Below, in pieces: positions 41,845 to 50,406 of a stretch of DNA of 64,000 bases (position 1 is the stretch's first letter; every line of letters starts with the position of its first letter). Position numbers and translations under genes: made by a program. Source of the DNA: JAAYFJ01 sp964344295 (lineage in GTDB: Bacteria; Bacillota; Clostridia; Tissierellales; Peptoniphilaceae); the NCBI GenBank assembly GCA_964344295.1, contig CAYFMR010000001.1:1-64000 (forward strand), read 5' to 3'. The notes under the pieces are model-generated. The model saw only the letters and a program-made list of their open reading frames with translations, was not told where the DNA came from and ran no database searches.

Positions 41845-44800
41845 GCTTTGTGCATTTACACTTGCATAGTGAATACAGTTTATTGGATGGCTCTATCCGC
41901 ATATCTGAGCTACCTGCTAGGGTCAAAGAGATGGGGATGAATGCAGTGGCGCTAACAGATCACGGAGCTATGTATGGAATCATTCAATTTTATAAAGCTT
42001 GTATGAAAGAAGGCGTCAAGCCGATATTGGGGTGTGAAATTTATGTATCGAATAATTTACAGGATAGGTCGAAAGATGATAACAAAAATTATCATTTAGT
42101 TTTGTTGGCCGAAAATGATGCTGGTTATAAAAATTTAATGAAGATTGTCTCAGAGGGATTTGTAAATGGTTTTTATTATCGCCCCAGAGTTAGCAAAACC
42201 TTTTTAGCCGAGCATTCTTATGGATTAATTGCCTCTTCTGCATGCCTAGGAGGCGAGGTGTCACAAAGAATTTTAGCCAATCGCTATGAGAAAGCAAAGG
42301 AGGCGGCTTTAGAATACCAAGAGATTTTTGGAAAAGATAATTTTTTCTTGGAGATACAAGATCACGGCATAAGGGAGCAGTCAGTAGTGAACCAAGGATT
42401 GTTACAAATCCATTATGAGACGGGTATTCCGCTCATTGCCACAAACGATGCACATTATTTGACTAAAGAAGATGCTGAACCCCATGATGTTTTATTATGT
42501 ATTCAAACGGCCAGCACAGTAGCGGAAGAGCAACGCATGAAATTTCCTAGTCAGGAATTTTATGTCAAATCTGCTCAGGAGATGGAAGTGCTATTTCATG
42601 CCTATCCTGATGCTCTGTCTAATACACAAAAAATTGCGGATCGTTGTCAGGTTCATTTAGATTTTGATACATTGCACCTACCTGCATTTCCCATACCGGA
42701 AGGCTATACAGAAACCTCTTATCTAGCAACGTTAATCGAACAGGGTTTGGCTAAAAGGTATGGTACGATTGATGCCTCCATCAAAGAACGTTATGAGTTT
42801 GAGTTTCAAACCATTGTTTCTATGGGATACACAAATTACTTTCTGATCGTTTGGGATTTTATTAGATTTGCCAAATCAAAAAATATTGAAGTAGGACCAG
42901 GAAGAGGATCTGCAGCAGGTAGTATTGTCAGCTATGCCTTAGAAATTACGGACATTGATCCCCTGCAGTATGGCCTTTTGTTTGAGCGATTTTTAAACCC
43001 TGAACGCGTAAGCATGCCTGATATTGACATTGATTTTTGCTATGAGAGACGAGAAGAAGTCATTCAGTACGTGATTGATAAATATGGCGCCGACCATGTG
43101 GCTCAAATTGTGACGTTCGGAACAATGGCAGCACGTGCTGCCATCCGGGATGTCGGTCGTGCTTTAGATATTCCGTATAACCGCGTTGATCAGGTGGCCA
43201 AAATGGTACCTAATGAGTTGGGAATGACCTTGAGCAAAGCACTGGATATCAATCCTGATATTAAGAAGCAGATGGATATGGATCACCAGGTACAAAAAAT
43301 GGTGGAGACCGCCTTGAAAGTGGAAGGCTTGCCTCGTCATACCTCCACTCATGCTGCAGGTGTGCTCATCGCGAAGGAGCCGGTGACAGAGTATGTGCCA
43401 CTAACTCGCAACGGTGATGTGATCACTACGCAATATAATATGACTGAACTGGAAGAACTGGGACTTTTAAAAATGGATTTTTTAGGCCTGAGAACGCTTA
43501 CAGTAATTCGTGATGCCGTTGATTTAATTAAAAAGAATCATGGTGTAGTGGTTGACTTCTCGCGTATGACTATGGATGATCCTCAGGTGTTAAAATTATT
43601 TGAGCAAGCGAATACACTAGGTATATTCCAGTTTGAAAGTGCAGGCATGAGAGCATTTTTAAAAGAACTGAGACCAGATGCTTTTGAGGATTTGGTAGCT
43701 GCCAATTCTTTATTTCGCCCTGGCCCTATGAATCAGATCCCGACATTTATTGCAAATAAACACGATCCATCGCATATCTCTTACATTCATGAATCCTTGG
43801 AATCAATCTTAAATGTGACATATGGATGTATTGTCTACCAAGAACAGGTGATGCAAATTGTAAGGCAAATTGGTGGGTATTCACTGGGACGTGCTGATTT
43901 AGTGCGTCGTGCCATGAGCAAGAAAAAGATGGATGTCATGGAAGAAGAAAGACATTACTTTGTCTATGGTCAATTGGATGAAGAGGGGCAAATTCTAGTT
44001 AACGGTGCAGTGCGTAATGGCGTAGATGAGAAAGCAGCAAATCGTATTTACGATTTAATGATTGACTTTGCCAATTATGCCTTTAACAAAAGCCATTCAG
44101 TGGCATATGCAGTGGTAGCGTATCGGACAGCTTATCTAAAGTGTTACTATCCGGCTGAATTTATGGCAGCATTGATATCTTCTGTAATGGGTGATGAAGC
44201 AAAAATTGCACTTTATATGCAGGAATGTAGCCGACTCAAAGTGGAAGTATTGCCACCTGACATCAACAAAAGCTTCGCTAAATTTACCGTTGAACAGGGA
44301 AAAATTCGTTTTGGTTTGACAGCCATCAAATCTGTCGGTGCACCTTTGATCCAGGCCATCATTCAAACAAGACAAGATGGCGGTGAATTTACGAGCTTTC
44401 AAGACTTTGTTGAACGCATGTATTCCAAAGACCGCCATATCTTGAATAAACGTGCTGTAGATCGTTTGATTAAAGCAGGGACATTTACGAACTTAGGTCA
44501 TACTCGAGCACAACTTCTAAAGCATTATGAAGATTTAATTGATAGTGTGATGAATCGAGAGAAAAATAACTTGGCCGGGCAGTTTAACATGTTCGCTTCT
44601 ATGGAACAGGACACCACTTATGTACTGCCGGAGGTAGTTGAAATGCCTAAAAGGCAGATTTTGGCGCTAGAAAAAGAAGTGAGTGGGATGTATTTAAGTG
44701 GGCACCCACTAGATGAGTATGCAGATATGCTGGCAAGAGTAAGCCCGATGAATAGCATTGAAATAAGATCTATCTGTGAGGAGGGAGGAAATGAACAGCT

Positions 44801-45344
44801 GTATAACCATTGTTACATTTCCTTTGCTGGCATGATATCGCATGTGCGAAAAATGTTGACGAAAAAAAACGACATGATGGCATTTGCCATAGTAGAGGAC
44901 CTATCAGGCACATTGGAGTGTGTCATCTTTCCCAAGGTTTATCAAGTTTTTTTACCATTGATTCAAGAAGGTACGTTGGTTCAGGTGAACGGAAGACTTA
45001 CATTTTCAGAGGTAGAAGAGCCGAAAATTCTGGTGGACTCCATCACAACACTGGAAATCAATTCTAAGCTATCGAGGCAGGCGAAAGAAGGTACAGAGGA
45101 ATATGCAAATAAGTGCCAGACCGTGTATTTAAATGTGGAGTCGGTACGACTGCGTGAAGTGACGGAAATGATTTCCAGTACATTGGGCAAACAGCATGGC
45201 AACATACAGGTGAAGCTTTGCTTGCAACCGGAAGCAAAAGTGTTAGTAGCTGATCCTTCCATGTGGATACAACCATCGCAGGTTGACGAAAAAGTAAGGC
45301 AATTAGAAGTTTTGCTTGGGGATAGCAACGTAAAATTATTATAG
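41841..45344 (+). CDS. dnaE: DNA polymerase III alpha subunit DnaE
   Basis: 1167 residues. N-terminal PHP domain (HLHLHSEYSLLDG, residues about 5-17; LTDHGAMYG near 34), polymerase core with the palm aspartates in PDIDIDFCYERR (about 393-404) and GPGRGSAAGSIVSYAL near 353, GLPRHTSTHAAGVLI near 496, helix-hairpin-helix region (IKSVGAPLIQA near 834), and OB fold with LEKEVSGMYLSGHPLDEY near 942. No exonuclease domain, so it is DnaE rather than PolC. Start is a TTG overlapping the whiA stop; GGAGAGAG lies upstream. Confidence 0.96.
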   Translation: MSFVHLHLHSEYSLLDGSIRISELPARVKEMGMNAVALTDHGAMYGIIQFYKACMKEGVKPILGCEIYVSNNLQDRSKDDNKNYHLVLLAENDAGYKNLMKIVSEGFVNGFYYRPRVSKTFLAEHSYGLIASSACLGGEVSQRILANRYEKAKEAALEYQEIFGKDNFFLEIQDHGIREQSVVNQGLLQIHYETGIPLIATNDAHYLTKEDAEPHDVLLCIQTASTVAEEQRMKFPSQEFYVKSAQEMEVLFHAYPDALSNTQKIADRCQVHLDFDTLHLPAFPIPEGYTETSYLATLIEQGLAKRYGTIDASIKERYEFEFQTIVSMGYTNYFLIVWDFIRFAKSKNIEVGPGRGSAAGSIVSYALEITDIDPLQYGLLFERFLNPERVSMPDIDIDFCYERREEVIQYVIDKYGADHVAQIVTFGTMAARAAIRDVGRALDIPYNRVDQVAKMVPNELGMTLSKALDINPDIKKQMDMDHQVQKMVETALKVEGLPRHTSTHAAGVLIAKEPVTEYVPLTRNGDVITTQYNMTELEELGLLKMDFLGLRTLTVIRDAVDLIKKNHGVVVDFSRMTMDDPQVLKLFEQANTLGIFQFESAGMRAFLKELRPDAFEDLVAANSLFRPGPMNQIPTFIANKHDPSHISYIHESLESILNVTYGCIVYQEQVMQIVRQIGGYSLGRADLVRRAMSKKKMDVMEEERHYFVYGQLDEEGQILVNGAVRNGVDEKAANRIYDLMIDFANYAFNKSHSVAYAVVAYRTAYLKCYYPAEFMAALISSVMGDEAKIALYMQECSRLKVEVLPPDINKSFAKFTVEQGKIRFGLTAIKSVGAPLIQAIIQTRQDGGEFTSFQDFVERMYSKDRHILNKRAVDRLIKAGTFTNLGHTRAQLLKHYEDLIDSVMNREKNNLAGQFNMFASMEQDTTYVLPEVVEMPKRQILALEKEVSGMYLSGHPLDEYADMLARVSPMNSIEIRSICEEGGNEQLYNHCYISFAGMISHVRKMLTKKNDMMAFAIVEDLSGTLECVIFPKVYQVFLPLIQEGTLVQVNGRLTFSEVEEPKILVDSITTLEINSKLSRQAKEGTEEYANKCQTVYLNVESVRLREVTEMISSTLGKQHGNIQVKLCLQPEAKVLVADPSMWIQPSQVDEKVRQLEVLLGDSNVKLL

Positions 45345-45358
45345 AAAGCGAGTAGAGG

Positions 45359-46318
45359 ATGAAAACTTTAGCAGTGTTGACCAGTGGTGGCGATGCGCCT
45401 GGAATGAATGCTGGTATACGTGCAGTTGTACGGGCAGCTCTCTTTTATGGTTGTAAAATTTATGGTGTAAAAAATGGATATGCTGGTCTACTGAAGGGAC
45501 AATTGGAATTAATGGAAAAATCCTCTGTTGCCGACATCATTCAACGAGGCGGTACTATTTTGGGCACGGCTCGATCCGATGATTTTCCGACGGAAGAGGG
45601 AATTAATAAAGCATTAAATGTATTAGATGTCTATGGAGTCGACGGCTTAATTTGCATTGGTGGTGATGGGACGTTTCGAGGAGCTAAATTGCTAGCTGAT
45701 AGAGGTTTTCCCATTATCACGATTCCATGCACTATCGATAATGATCTTGGCTTTACCGATTATACAATCGGCTTTTGGACAGCAGTAGAAACGGTACTCG
45801 AGGCGATCGGAAAGATACGAGATACATCATCTTCGCATGGACGTGCAAGTATCATCGAAGTCATGGGGCGTGATTGTGGAGATTTAGCACTTTATTCGGC
45901 ATTGGCTGGAGGAGCAGAAAGCGTATTAGTTCCTGAGCACCCGACTGATATTAACGCTGTATTGCAAAAGGCGCTGGAAGGTCGTTCTAGGGGCAAAAGA
46001 CAAAATCTCATTATTATTGCAGAAGGATCGGGAGATCCTTATGAGGTTCAAAAAGCAATGCAGGAAAAAACTGGTATTGAAACAAGAGTAACAGTGCTTG
46101 GGTATGTGCAAAGAGGGGGAACGCCTGTGGCCATAGATAGAGTGATGGCTAGTTCTATGGGAAAAAAGGCTGTAGAGCTGCTGCTAGATGAGCAGTATAA
46201 TTTGGCTTTAGGTGTTAGTAACAATCAAATTTTTTCTATGGATTTGACTGATGCCACCCAAGCTAAAAAAATATTTCGTGAAGAACTGTACAAAGCAGTG
46301 AATGCCCTAAGCATTTGA
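45359..46318 (+). CDS. pfkA: 6-phosphofructokinase
   Basis: 319 residues, bacterial PfkA length. LTSGGDAPGMNAGIR (residues 7-21), IGGDGTFRGA with Asp103 and Gly104 (Gly marks ATP-type enzymes), catalytic TIDND with Asp127, and EVMGRDCGDLALY near 162. Position 124, Gly in typical ATP enzymes and Lys in PPi enzymes, is Cys here (IPCTIDND); ATP use is still most likely. AGAGG lies directly before the ATG, an unusually short spacing. 14 bases after dnaE and 19 bases before pyk: glycolytic pair in the middle of the operon. Confidence 0.93.
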   Translation: MKTLAVLTSGGDAPGMNAGIRAVVRAALFYGCKIYGVKNGYAGLLKGQLELMEKSSVADIIQRGGTILGTARSDDFPTEEGINKALNVLDVYGVDGLICIGGDGTFRGAKLLADRGFPIITIPCTIDNDLGFTDYTIGFWTAVETVLEAIGKIRDTSSSHGRASIIEVMGRDCGDLALYSALAGGAESVLVPEHPTDINAVLQKALEGRSRGKRQNLIIIAEGSGDPYEVQKAMQEKTGIETRVTVLGYVQRGGTPVAIDRVMASSMGKKAVELLLDEQYNLALGVSNNQIFSMDLTDATQAKKIFREELYKAVNALSI

Positions 46319-46337
46319 GAGTAAAGTAGGGAAAAAT

Positions 46338-48095
46338 ATGAGAAAAACAAAAATTGTAGCCACCATTGGCCCAGCGACAGATGATGAAGCGATGTTGAAA
46401 AAAATCATTGAGGCAGGCGTAAATGTGTGCCGCTTGAACTTTTCACATGGTAACAATGAAGAACATCAAAAGAGGATTCAAACGATCAAAAAAATACGTG
46501 AAGAGATGGGCAACTCCATTGCGATTATGCTAGACACCAAAGGTCCAGAAATAAGACTGGGGAACTTTAAGGATGATCAGCAAATTGAGCTGTGTACCAA
46601 TGCTTCCTTTACCTTAACAACAGAAGATATCCTAGGTGATCAACGCCAGGTATCCATTTCTTACGCCAATTTGCCACAGGATGTATCAGTCGGGGATCGC
46701 ATTTTAATCGATGATGGTCTAATTGAATTAAAAGTGCAAAAAGTGACTCCGACAACGATTGAAACGACTGTACTTAATGGTGGGAAGATTAGTGGTCATA
46801 AAGGCGTCAATGTTCCCAATGTTCAAATTAGCTTACCCGCGCTAACAGAGAAGGATTTAGCAGATATTGAATTTGGCATAGCAGAGGACATTGACTTTAT
46901 TGCGGCATCGTTTATCCGAAAAGCAGAAGATGTGATTAATATAAGGCGCGTCTTAGAAGAAAAAAATGCACAACATATTGAAATTATTGCTAAGATTGAA
47001 AATCAAGAAGGTGTGGACAACTTAGATGACATCATTCGCGTATCTGACGGGATTATGGTTGCCAGGGGAGATTTGGGTGTAGAAATTGCGCCTGAAGATA
47101 TTCCGGTGATTCAAAAAGAAATGATTCGAAAATGCCATTTAGCAGGCAAACCGGTGATTACAGCCACACAAATGTTGGACTCCATGATGCGCAATCCACG
47201 TCCAACACGTGCAGAAGTAACCGATGTGGCAAATTCAATTTTAGATGGAACTAGTGCGATTATGCTGTCAGGGGAAACCGCAGCAGGTAAGTATCCTATA
47301 GAAACTGTGGAGACGATGTCGCGCATTGCCTTGCGCATGGAAAATTCTTTGGATTATTTGGCCTTGTTGCAGGAAACCACATCGATGACGGAGATTACAA
47401 CGACGAATGCTATCGCGAAAGCTGTGTGCGTCACCGCATATGATTTGCAAGCCTCAGCGATTGTGGCAGCCACATCGTCAGGCTATACGGCAAGAGTGAT
47501 TTCAAAGTTTCGACCTAAGTCGCCGATTATTGCGGCCATCACTGATCCACGAGCAGGCAGAAAACTTTCATTGGATTGGGGCGTATACCCAACACTGAGC
47601 GTGAAAGGTGACTCTACAGATGAAATTCTAGAAAATGCTCTAAAATCGGCGCAAGAACAACACTATATCAAAGAGGGTGATTTAGTAGTCTTAACGGCAG
47701 GGGTTCCTGTAGGTATGTCTGGCTCCACCAATCTAATCAAAGTCCATACGCTGGGGAAACTGTTGGCTTTGGGTATAGGAATAGGTCATAAGACGGTCAC
47801 TGGCCGTGTTGTAGTCGGTCAAACGGCAGATGAATTGCTGGTAAAATTTTCTCCATCTGACATCATTGTGACGCCAAGCACGGATCGGGATATGGTCAGC
47901 CTGATGAAAAATGCCTCAGCCATTGTCGTGGAAGAAGGTGGCCTTACTTCACATGCAGCAATTTCCGCTTTGAATCTTCATATTCCGACAATTATAGGAG
48001 CAACGGATATCTTGTCCAAAGTCAAAGATGGAGATATCATCACAGTGGATACAGGAAGCGGTCAGGTCTATCGTGGCCATGCGCGATTAATTTAG
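46338..48095 (+). CDS. pyk: Pyruvate kinase with C-terminal PEP-utilizer domain
   Basis: 585 residues, the Bacillaceae/Clostridia form of about 585. Barrel domain: TKIVATIGPATDDEAML (about 3-19), NVCRLNFSHGNNEEH near 29, MLDTKGPEIRLG near 64, catalytic Lys/Glu/Asp in IAKIENQEGVDNLD near 217 and MVARGDLGVEI near 238, ATQMLDSMMRNPRPTRAE near 277. Residues about 475-585 are a PEP-utilizers mobile domain with VVEEGGLTSHAAISAL (the TSHA His motif). Starts 19 bases after pfkA. Confidence 0.96.
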   Translation: MRKTKIVATIGPATDDEAMLKKIIEAGVNVCRLNFSHGNNEEHQKRIQTIKKIREEMGNSIAIMLDTKGPEIRLGNFKDDQQIELCTNASFTLTTEDILGDQRQVSISYANLPQDVSVGDRILIDDGLIELKVQKVTPTTIETTVLNGGKISGHKGVNVPNVQISLPALTEKDLADIEFGIAEDIDFIAASFIRKAEDVINIRRVLEEKNAQHIEIIAKIENQEGVDNLDDIIRVSDGIMVARGDLGVEIAPEDIPVIQKEMIRKCHLAGKPVITATQMLDSMMRNPRPTRAEVTDVANSILDGTSAIMLSGETAAGKYPIETVETMSRIALRMENSLDYLALLQETTSMTEITTTNAIAKAVCVTAYDLQASAIVAATSSGYTARVISKFRPKSPIIAAITDPRAGRKLSLDWGVYPTLSVKGDSTDEILENALKSAQEQHYIKEGDLVVLTAGVPVGMSGSTNLIKVHTLGKLLALGIGIGHKTVTGRVVVGQTADELLVKFSPSDIIVTPSTDRDMVSLMKNASAIVVEEGGLTSHAAISALNLHIPTIIGATDILSKVKDGDIITVDTGSGQVYRGHARLI

Positions 48096-48109
48096 AAAGA
48101 GATGATTTT

Positions 48110-49390
48110 TTGGAGGAGAAGGGCTTAAAAATTCGAGAGATACTATCCGAATCAGTGATGATAGGGATCACTAGTGGACTGATTGTTGTGATATATCGAG
48201 CAATGATGATTATTGCGGAAGATTTACGAGGGCAGATTTTCGAATGGAATGCTGGCAAGTGGCCTTGGCCCATCATATTATTTGCTTTCATTTGCGGTTT
48301 AGGTATGGCATGGGTCAATCAACGCTTCCCAGATGGTAAAAGCAGTGGTGTCCCCATGGTATTAGCAGAAATTCAAGGAAGATATGATATGAATGCCAGA
48401 GACGTAACTTTTGGCAAGTATATTGGAGGCCTTTTGATTGGATTGACCGGATGTAGCTTAGGGATTGAAGGACCGTCGATTCAACTTGGCGGTGCATTGG
48501 GAAAGCTGACGGGACATAGGGTGCATCCTTCTTCCGAGACACCGTGGCGCGTGTCTGTTGGTGCGGCCACGGGTATGGCTGCAGCTTTTGGAGCACCATT
48601 GACAGGATTAATTTTTGCCTTAGAAGAGCTGGATCGCCCTCGCAATTTAATGATGATCTTACCTTATGCGATTGCTTCAACTCTCGGTGCTGCTATGTCA
48701 TGGATCTTTTATGGCACAAAATATATGTTTCCTTTTACACTGGGAGATAAAATACCTACGAAGGGTATCGGCTATTTTGTGATTCTTGCTGTTGTAGCTG
48801 GCTTAATCGGAGCTTTTTTTACATTATGCACCCTGATGGCAGGGAAGTTATATCGTACACTTTGTGTACCACCTACAGTACAACTAGTTTTCGTCACGGT
48901 CATCACAATGCTAGTGGGCTTAATTTCGTATGAATCACTGGGTGGAGGTCATCATTTGCTCATGGAGGCGCCTAACTTTCCACAATCGATTACATTGGTA
49001 ATGTCTCTTTTGATGGGAAAAATTTTACTGACAACCTTTACGAGTGGTGCAAAGGCCCCTGGGGGCGTGTTTGTTCCAGTGTTGGCGGTTGGGGGCTTAA
49101 TCGGTGCTTTGCTGGCACAAATTTTGGTTGCTCAACACCTGATCACCGCAGATCTTACCGTATATTTTGTAATCTTAGGAATGGCTGCCGCCATTTCTGG
49201 AGTGATGCGATCGCCCTTTTTAGCGATAGTGATGGTAGCAGAAATTACAGGGGCTTATCGATTGATTTTGTTACTAGTGATGGTAAGCTTCATTGCCTAT
49301 TATGTAGCTAATGCGACGAAAACGATGTCCTTGTATGAAACGCTGTTATCGAGATCAACCGTTTTAAAACCCCAGAAAAAAGAGAGTTAA
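48110..49390 (+). CDS. ClC family chloride channel/antiporter
   Basis: 426 residues with about ten membrane helices. ClC selectivity signatures: GKSSGVPMVL near residue 76 (GSGIP equivalent), GCSLGIEGPSIQLGG near 116 (GREGP equivalent; gating Glu kept, Arg replaced by Ile) and APGGVFVPVLAVGG near 318 (GxFxP). Probably exchanges chloride or another anion for protons; fluoride-type specificity is not excluded. Start is a TTG at 48110, 14 bases after pyk, with AAAGAGATGA upstream; no ATG is better placed. Last gene of the murB run. Confidence 0.85.
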   Translation: MEEKGLKIREILSESVMIGITSGLIVVIYRAMMIIAEDLRGQIFEWNAGKWPWPIILFAFICGLGMAWVNQRFPDGKSSGVPMVLAEIQGRYDMNARDVTFGKYIGGLLIGLTGCSLGIEGPSIQLGGALGKLTGHRVHPSSETPWRVSVGAATGMAAAFGAPLTGLIFALEELDRPRNLMMILPYAIASTLGAAMSWIFYGTKYMFPFTLGDKIPTKGIGYFVILAVVAGLIGAFFTLCTLMAGKLYRTLCVPPTVQLVFVTVITMLVGLISYESLGGGHHLLMEAPNFPQSITLVMSLLMGKILLTTFTSGAKAPGGVFVPVLAVGGLIGALLAQILVAQHLITADLTVYFVILGMAAAISGVMRSPFLAIVMVAEITGAYRLILLLVMVSFIAYYVANATKTMSLYETLLSRSTVLKPQKKES

Positions 49391-49406
49391 ATCACTTTTA
49401 GATGCC

Positions 49407-49435
49407 TTGACATGTTCAGGAATTATAGTTAAAAT
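49407..49435 (+). promoter_or_regulatory. Promoter of the pyr operon
   Basis: TTGACA (49407-49412), 17-base spacer, TAAAAT (49430-49435): close to consensus. Start point expected near 49441. Confidence 0.82.
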
Positions 49436-49440
49436 GATAC

Positions 49441-49525
49441 AGATATAAACAAAGGGTGCTAGCTTGGTAAGCACCGATATGTCGAACGGGAAAAGCCTCT
49501 TTGTGATACAAAGAGGCTTTTTTTT
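49441..49525 (+). promoter_or_regulatory. pyr operon leader with terminator/antiterminator (attenuator)
   Basis: Terminator: AGCCTCTTTG (49494-49503) with CAAAGAGGCT (49509-49518) and eight Ts, ending just before the pyrB ribosome site. A first hairpin GGTGCT/AGCACC spans 49455-49475. The 5' segment ACAAAG (49449-49454) repeats the 3' arm segment ACAAAG (49508-49513) and, as ACAAAGGG, can pair with CC-t-CTTTGT (49496-49504), which would block the terminator. This is the layout of a transcription attenuator. No PyrR-type anti-antiterminator loop or leader peptide was recognised. Confidence 0.65.
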
Positions 49526-49536
49526 AAGGAGGTTTT

Positions 49537-50406
49537 ATGCGCCATCTATTAGCCTTGAAAAATCTTCAGGAAGAAGAGATCATGTCATTGCTGCAACGGG
49601 CCATGGAGTTTAAACAAGGAGCGACAGCTAATCTGAGAGGTCATTGTGTTGCCAATCTGTTTTTCGAGCCAAGCACGCGAACACACTATTCTTTTTTGCG
49701 CGCGGAGCAAAAATTAGGGTTGGAGACGTTGGATTTTAATCCAGCTGGTTCGAGTCTCGCCAAAGGCGAATCTTTAGAAGATACTGTGCGTCTATTTACA
49801 TCATTAGGAACTGACGCTCTCGTCATTCGTGAGAGAGAAGACCGCTACTATGAGAGGCTTTTACCCATAGTACAAGTACCAATATTGAATGCAGGGGACG
49901 GTAAGGGTGATCATCCGACACAAAGTTTACTGGATTTGATGACAATTTTAGAAGCTTTTGGAACCTTTAACGGATTACAGGTACTGATTTATGGTGACTT
50001 GTCGCATTCGCGTGTAGCTAATACTAATGTGGAGATATTCCAACGATTAGGGATGATTGTTGAGACTGTCAGTCCTCCTGGCTTTGAGTATGACGCATTC
50101 ACCAGGCATGATTTAAAAGAAGCAATCCCCAAAGCCGATGTCATTATGGGGTTGCGTATTCAGCATGAGCGTCATAGTCAGCATTTTTCCATGACCCAAC
50201 AAGAGTATTTAGAATCTTATGGACTCGATGAGAGAAAAATGGCCTTGGCAAAGAAAGAAGCCATCATCATGCATCCAGCTCCGGTTAACAGAGGGTGGGA
50301 AATGGCAGACGCGGTGGTTGATGGAGAGAAAAGTCGAATTTTTCAGCAAATGGAAAATGGAGTATATGTGCGAATGGCAGTGTTGGAAAGGGCGTTGAAA
50401 GGATGA
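49537..50406 (+). CDS. pyrB: Aspartate carbamoyltransferase catalytic chain
   Basis: First committed step of pyrimidine synthesis: carbamoyl phosphate plus aspartate to carbamoyl aspartate. 289 residues of the Bacillus-like type. FFEPSTRTHYSF (about 42-53; carbamoyl phosphate site, STRT intact), HPTQSLLDL near 126, GDLSHSRVANTN near 149, RIQHERH near 207 and HPAPVNRG near 246. No PyrI regulatory chain gene follows, as expected for this class. AAGGAGG 4 bases before the ATG, immediately after the leader terminator; ATGA overlap with pyrC. Confidence 0.96.
   Translation: MRHLLALKNLQEEEIMSLLQRAMEFKQGATANLRGHCVANLFFEPSTRTHYSFLRAEQKLGLETLDFNPAGSSLAKGESLEDTVRLFTSLGTDALVIREREDRYYERLLPIVQVPILNAGDGKGDHPTQSLLDLMTILEAFGTFNGLQVLIYGDLSHSRVANTNVEIFQRLGMIVETVSPPGFEYDAFTRHDLKEAIPKADVIMGLRIQHERHSQHFSMTQQEYLESYGLDERKMALAKKEAIIMHPAPVNRGWEMADAVVDGEKSRIFQQMENGVYVRMAVLERALKG

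Noticed and set aside
45359..46318. PPi-dependent phosphofructokinase
   Set aside because: Gly104 and absence of Lys at 124 argue for ATP despite the unusual Cys124.
49455..49475. PreQ1-like or PyrR-binding element in the pyr leader
   Set aside because: The hairpin lacks the conserved preQ1 sequence and the PyrR loop consensus; it is reported only as an unclassified attenuator.
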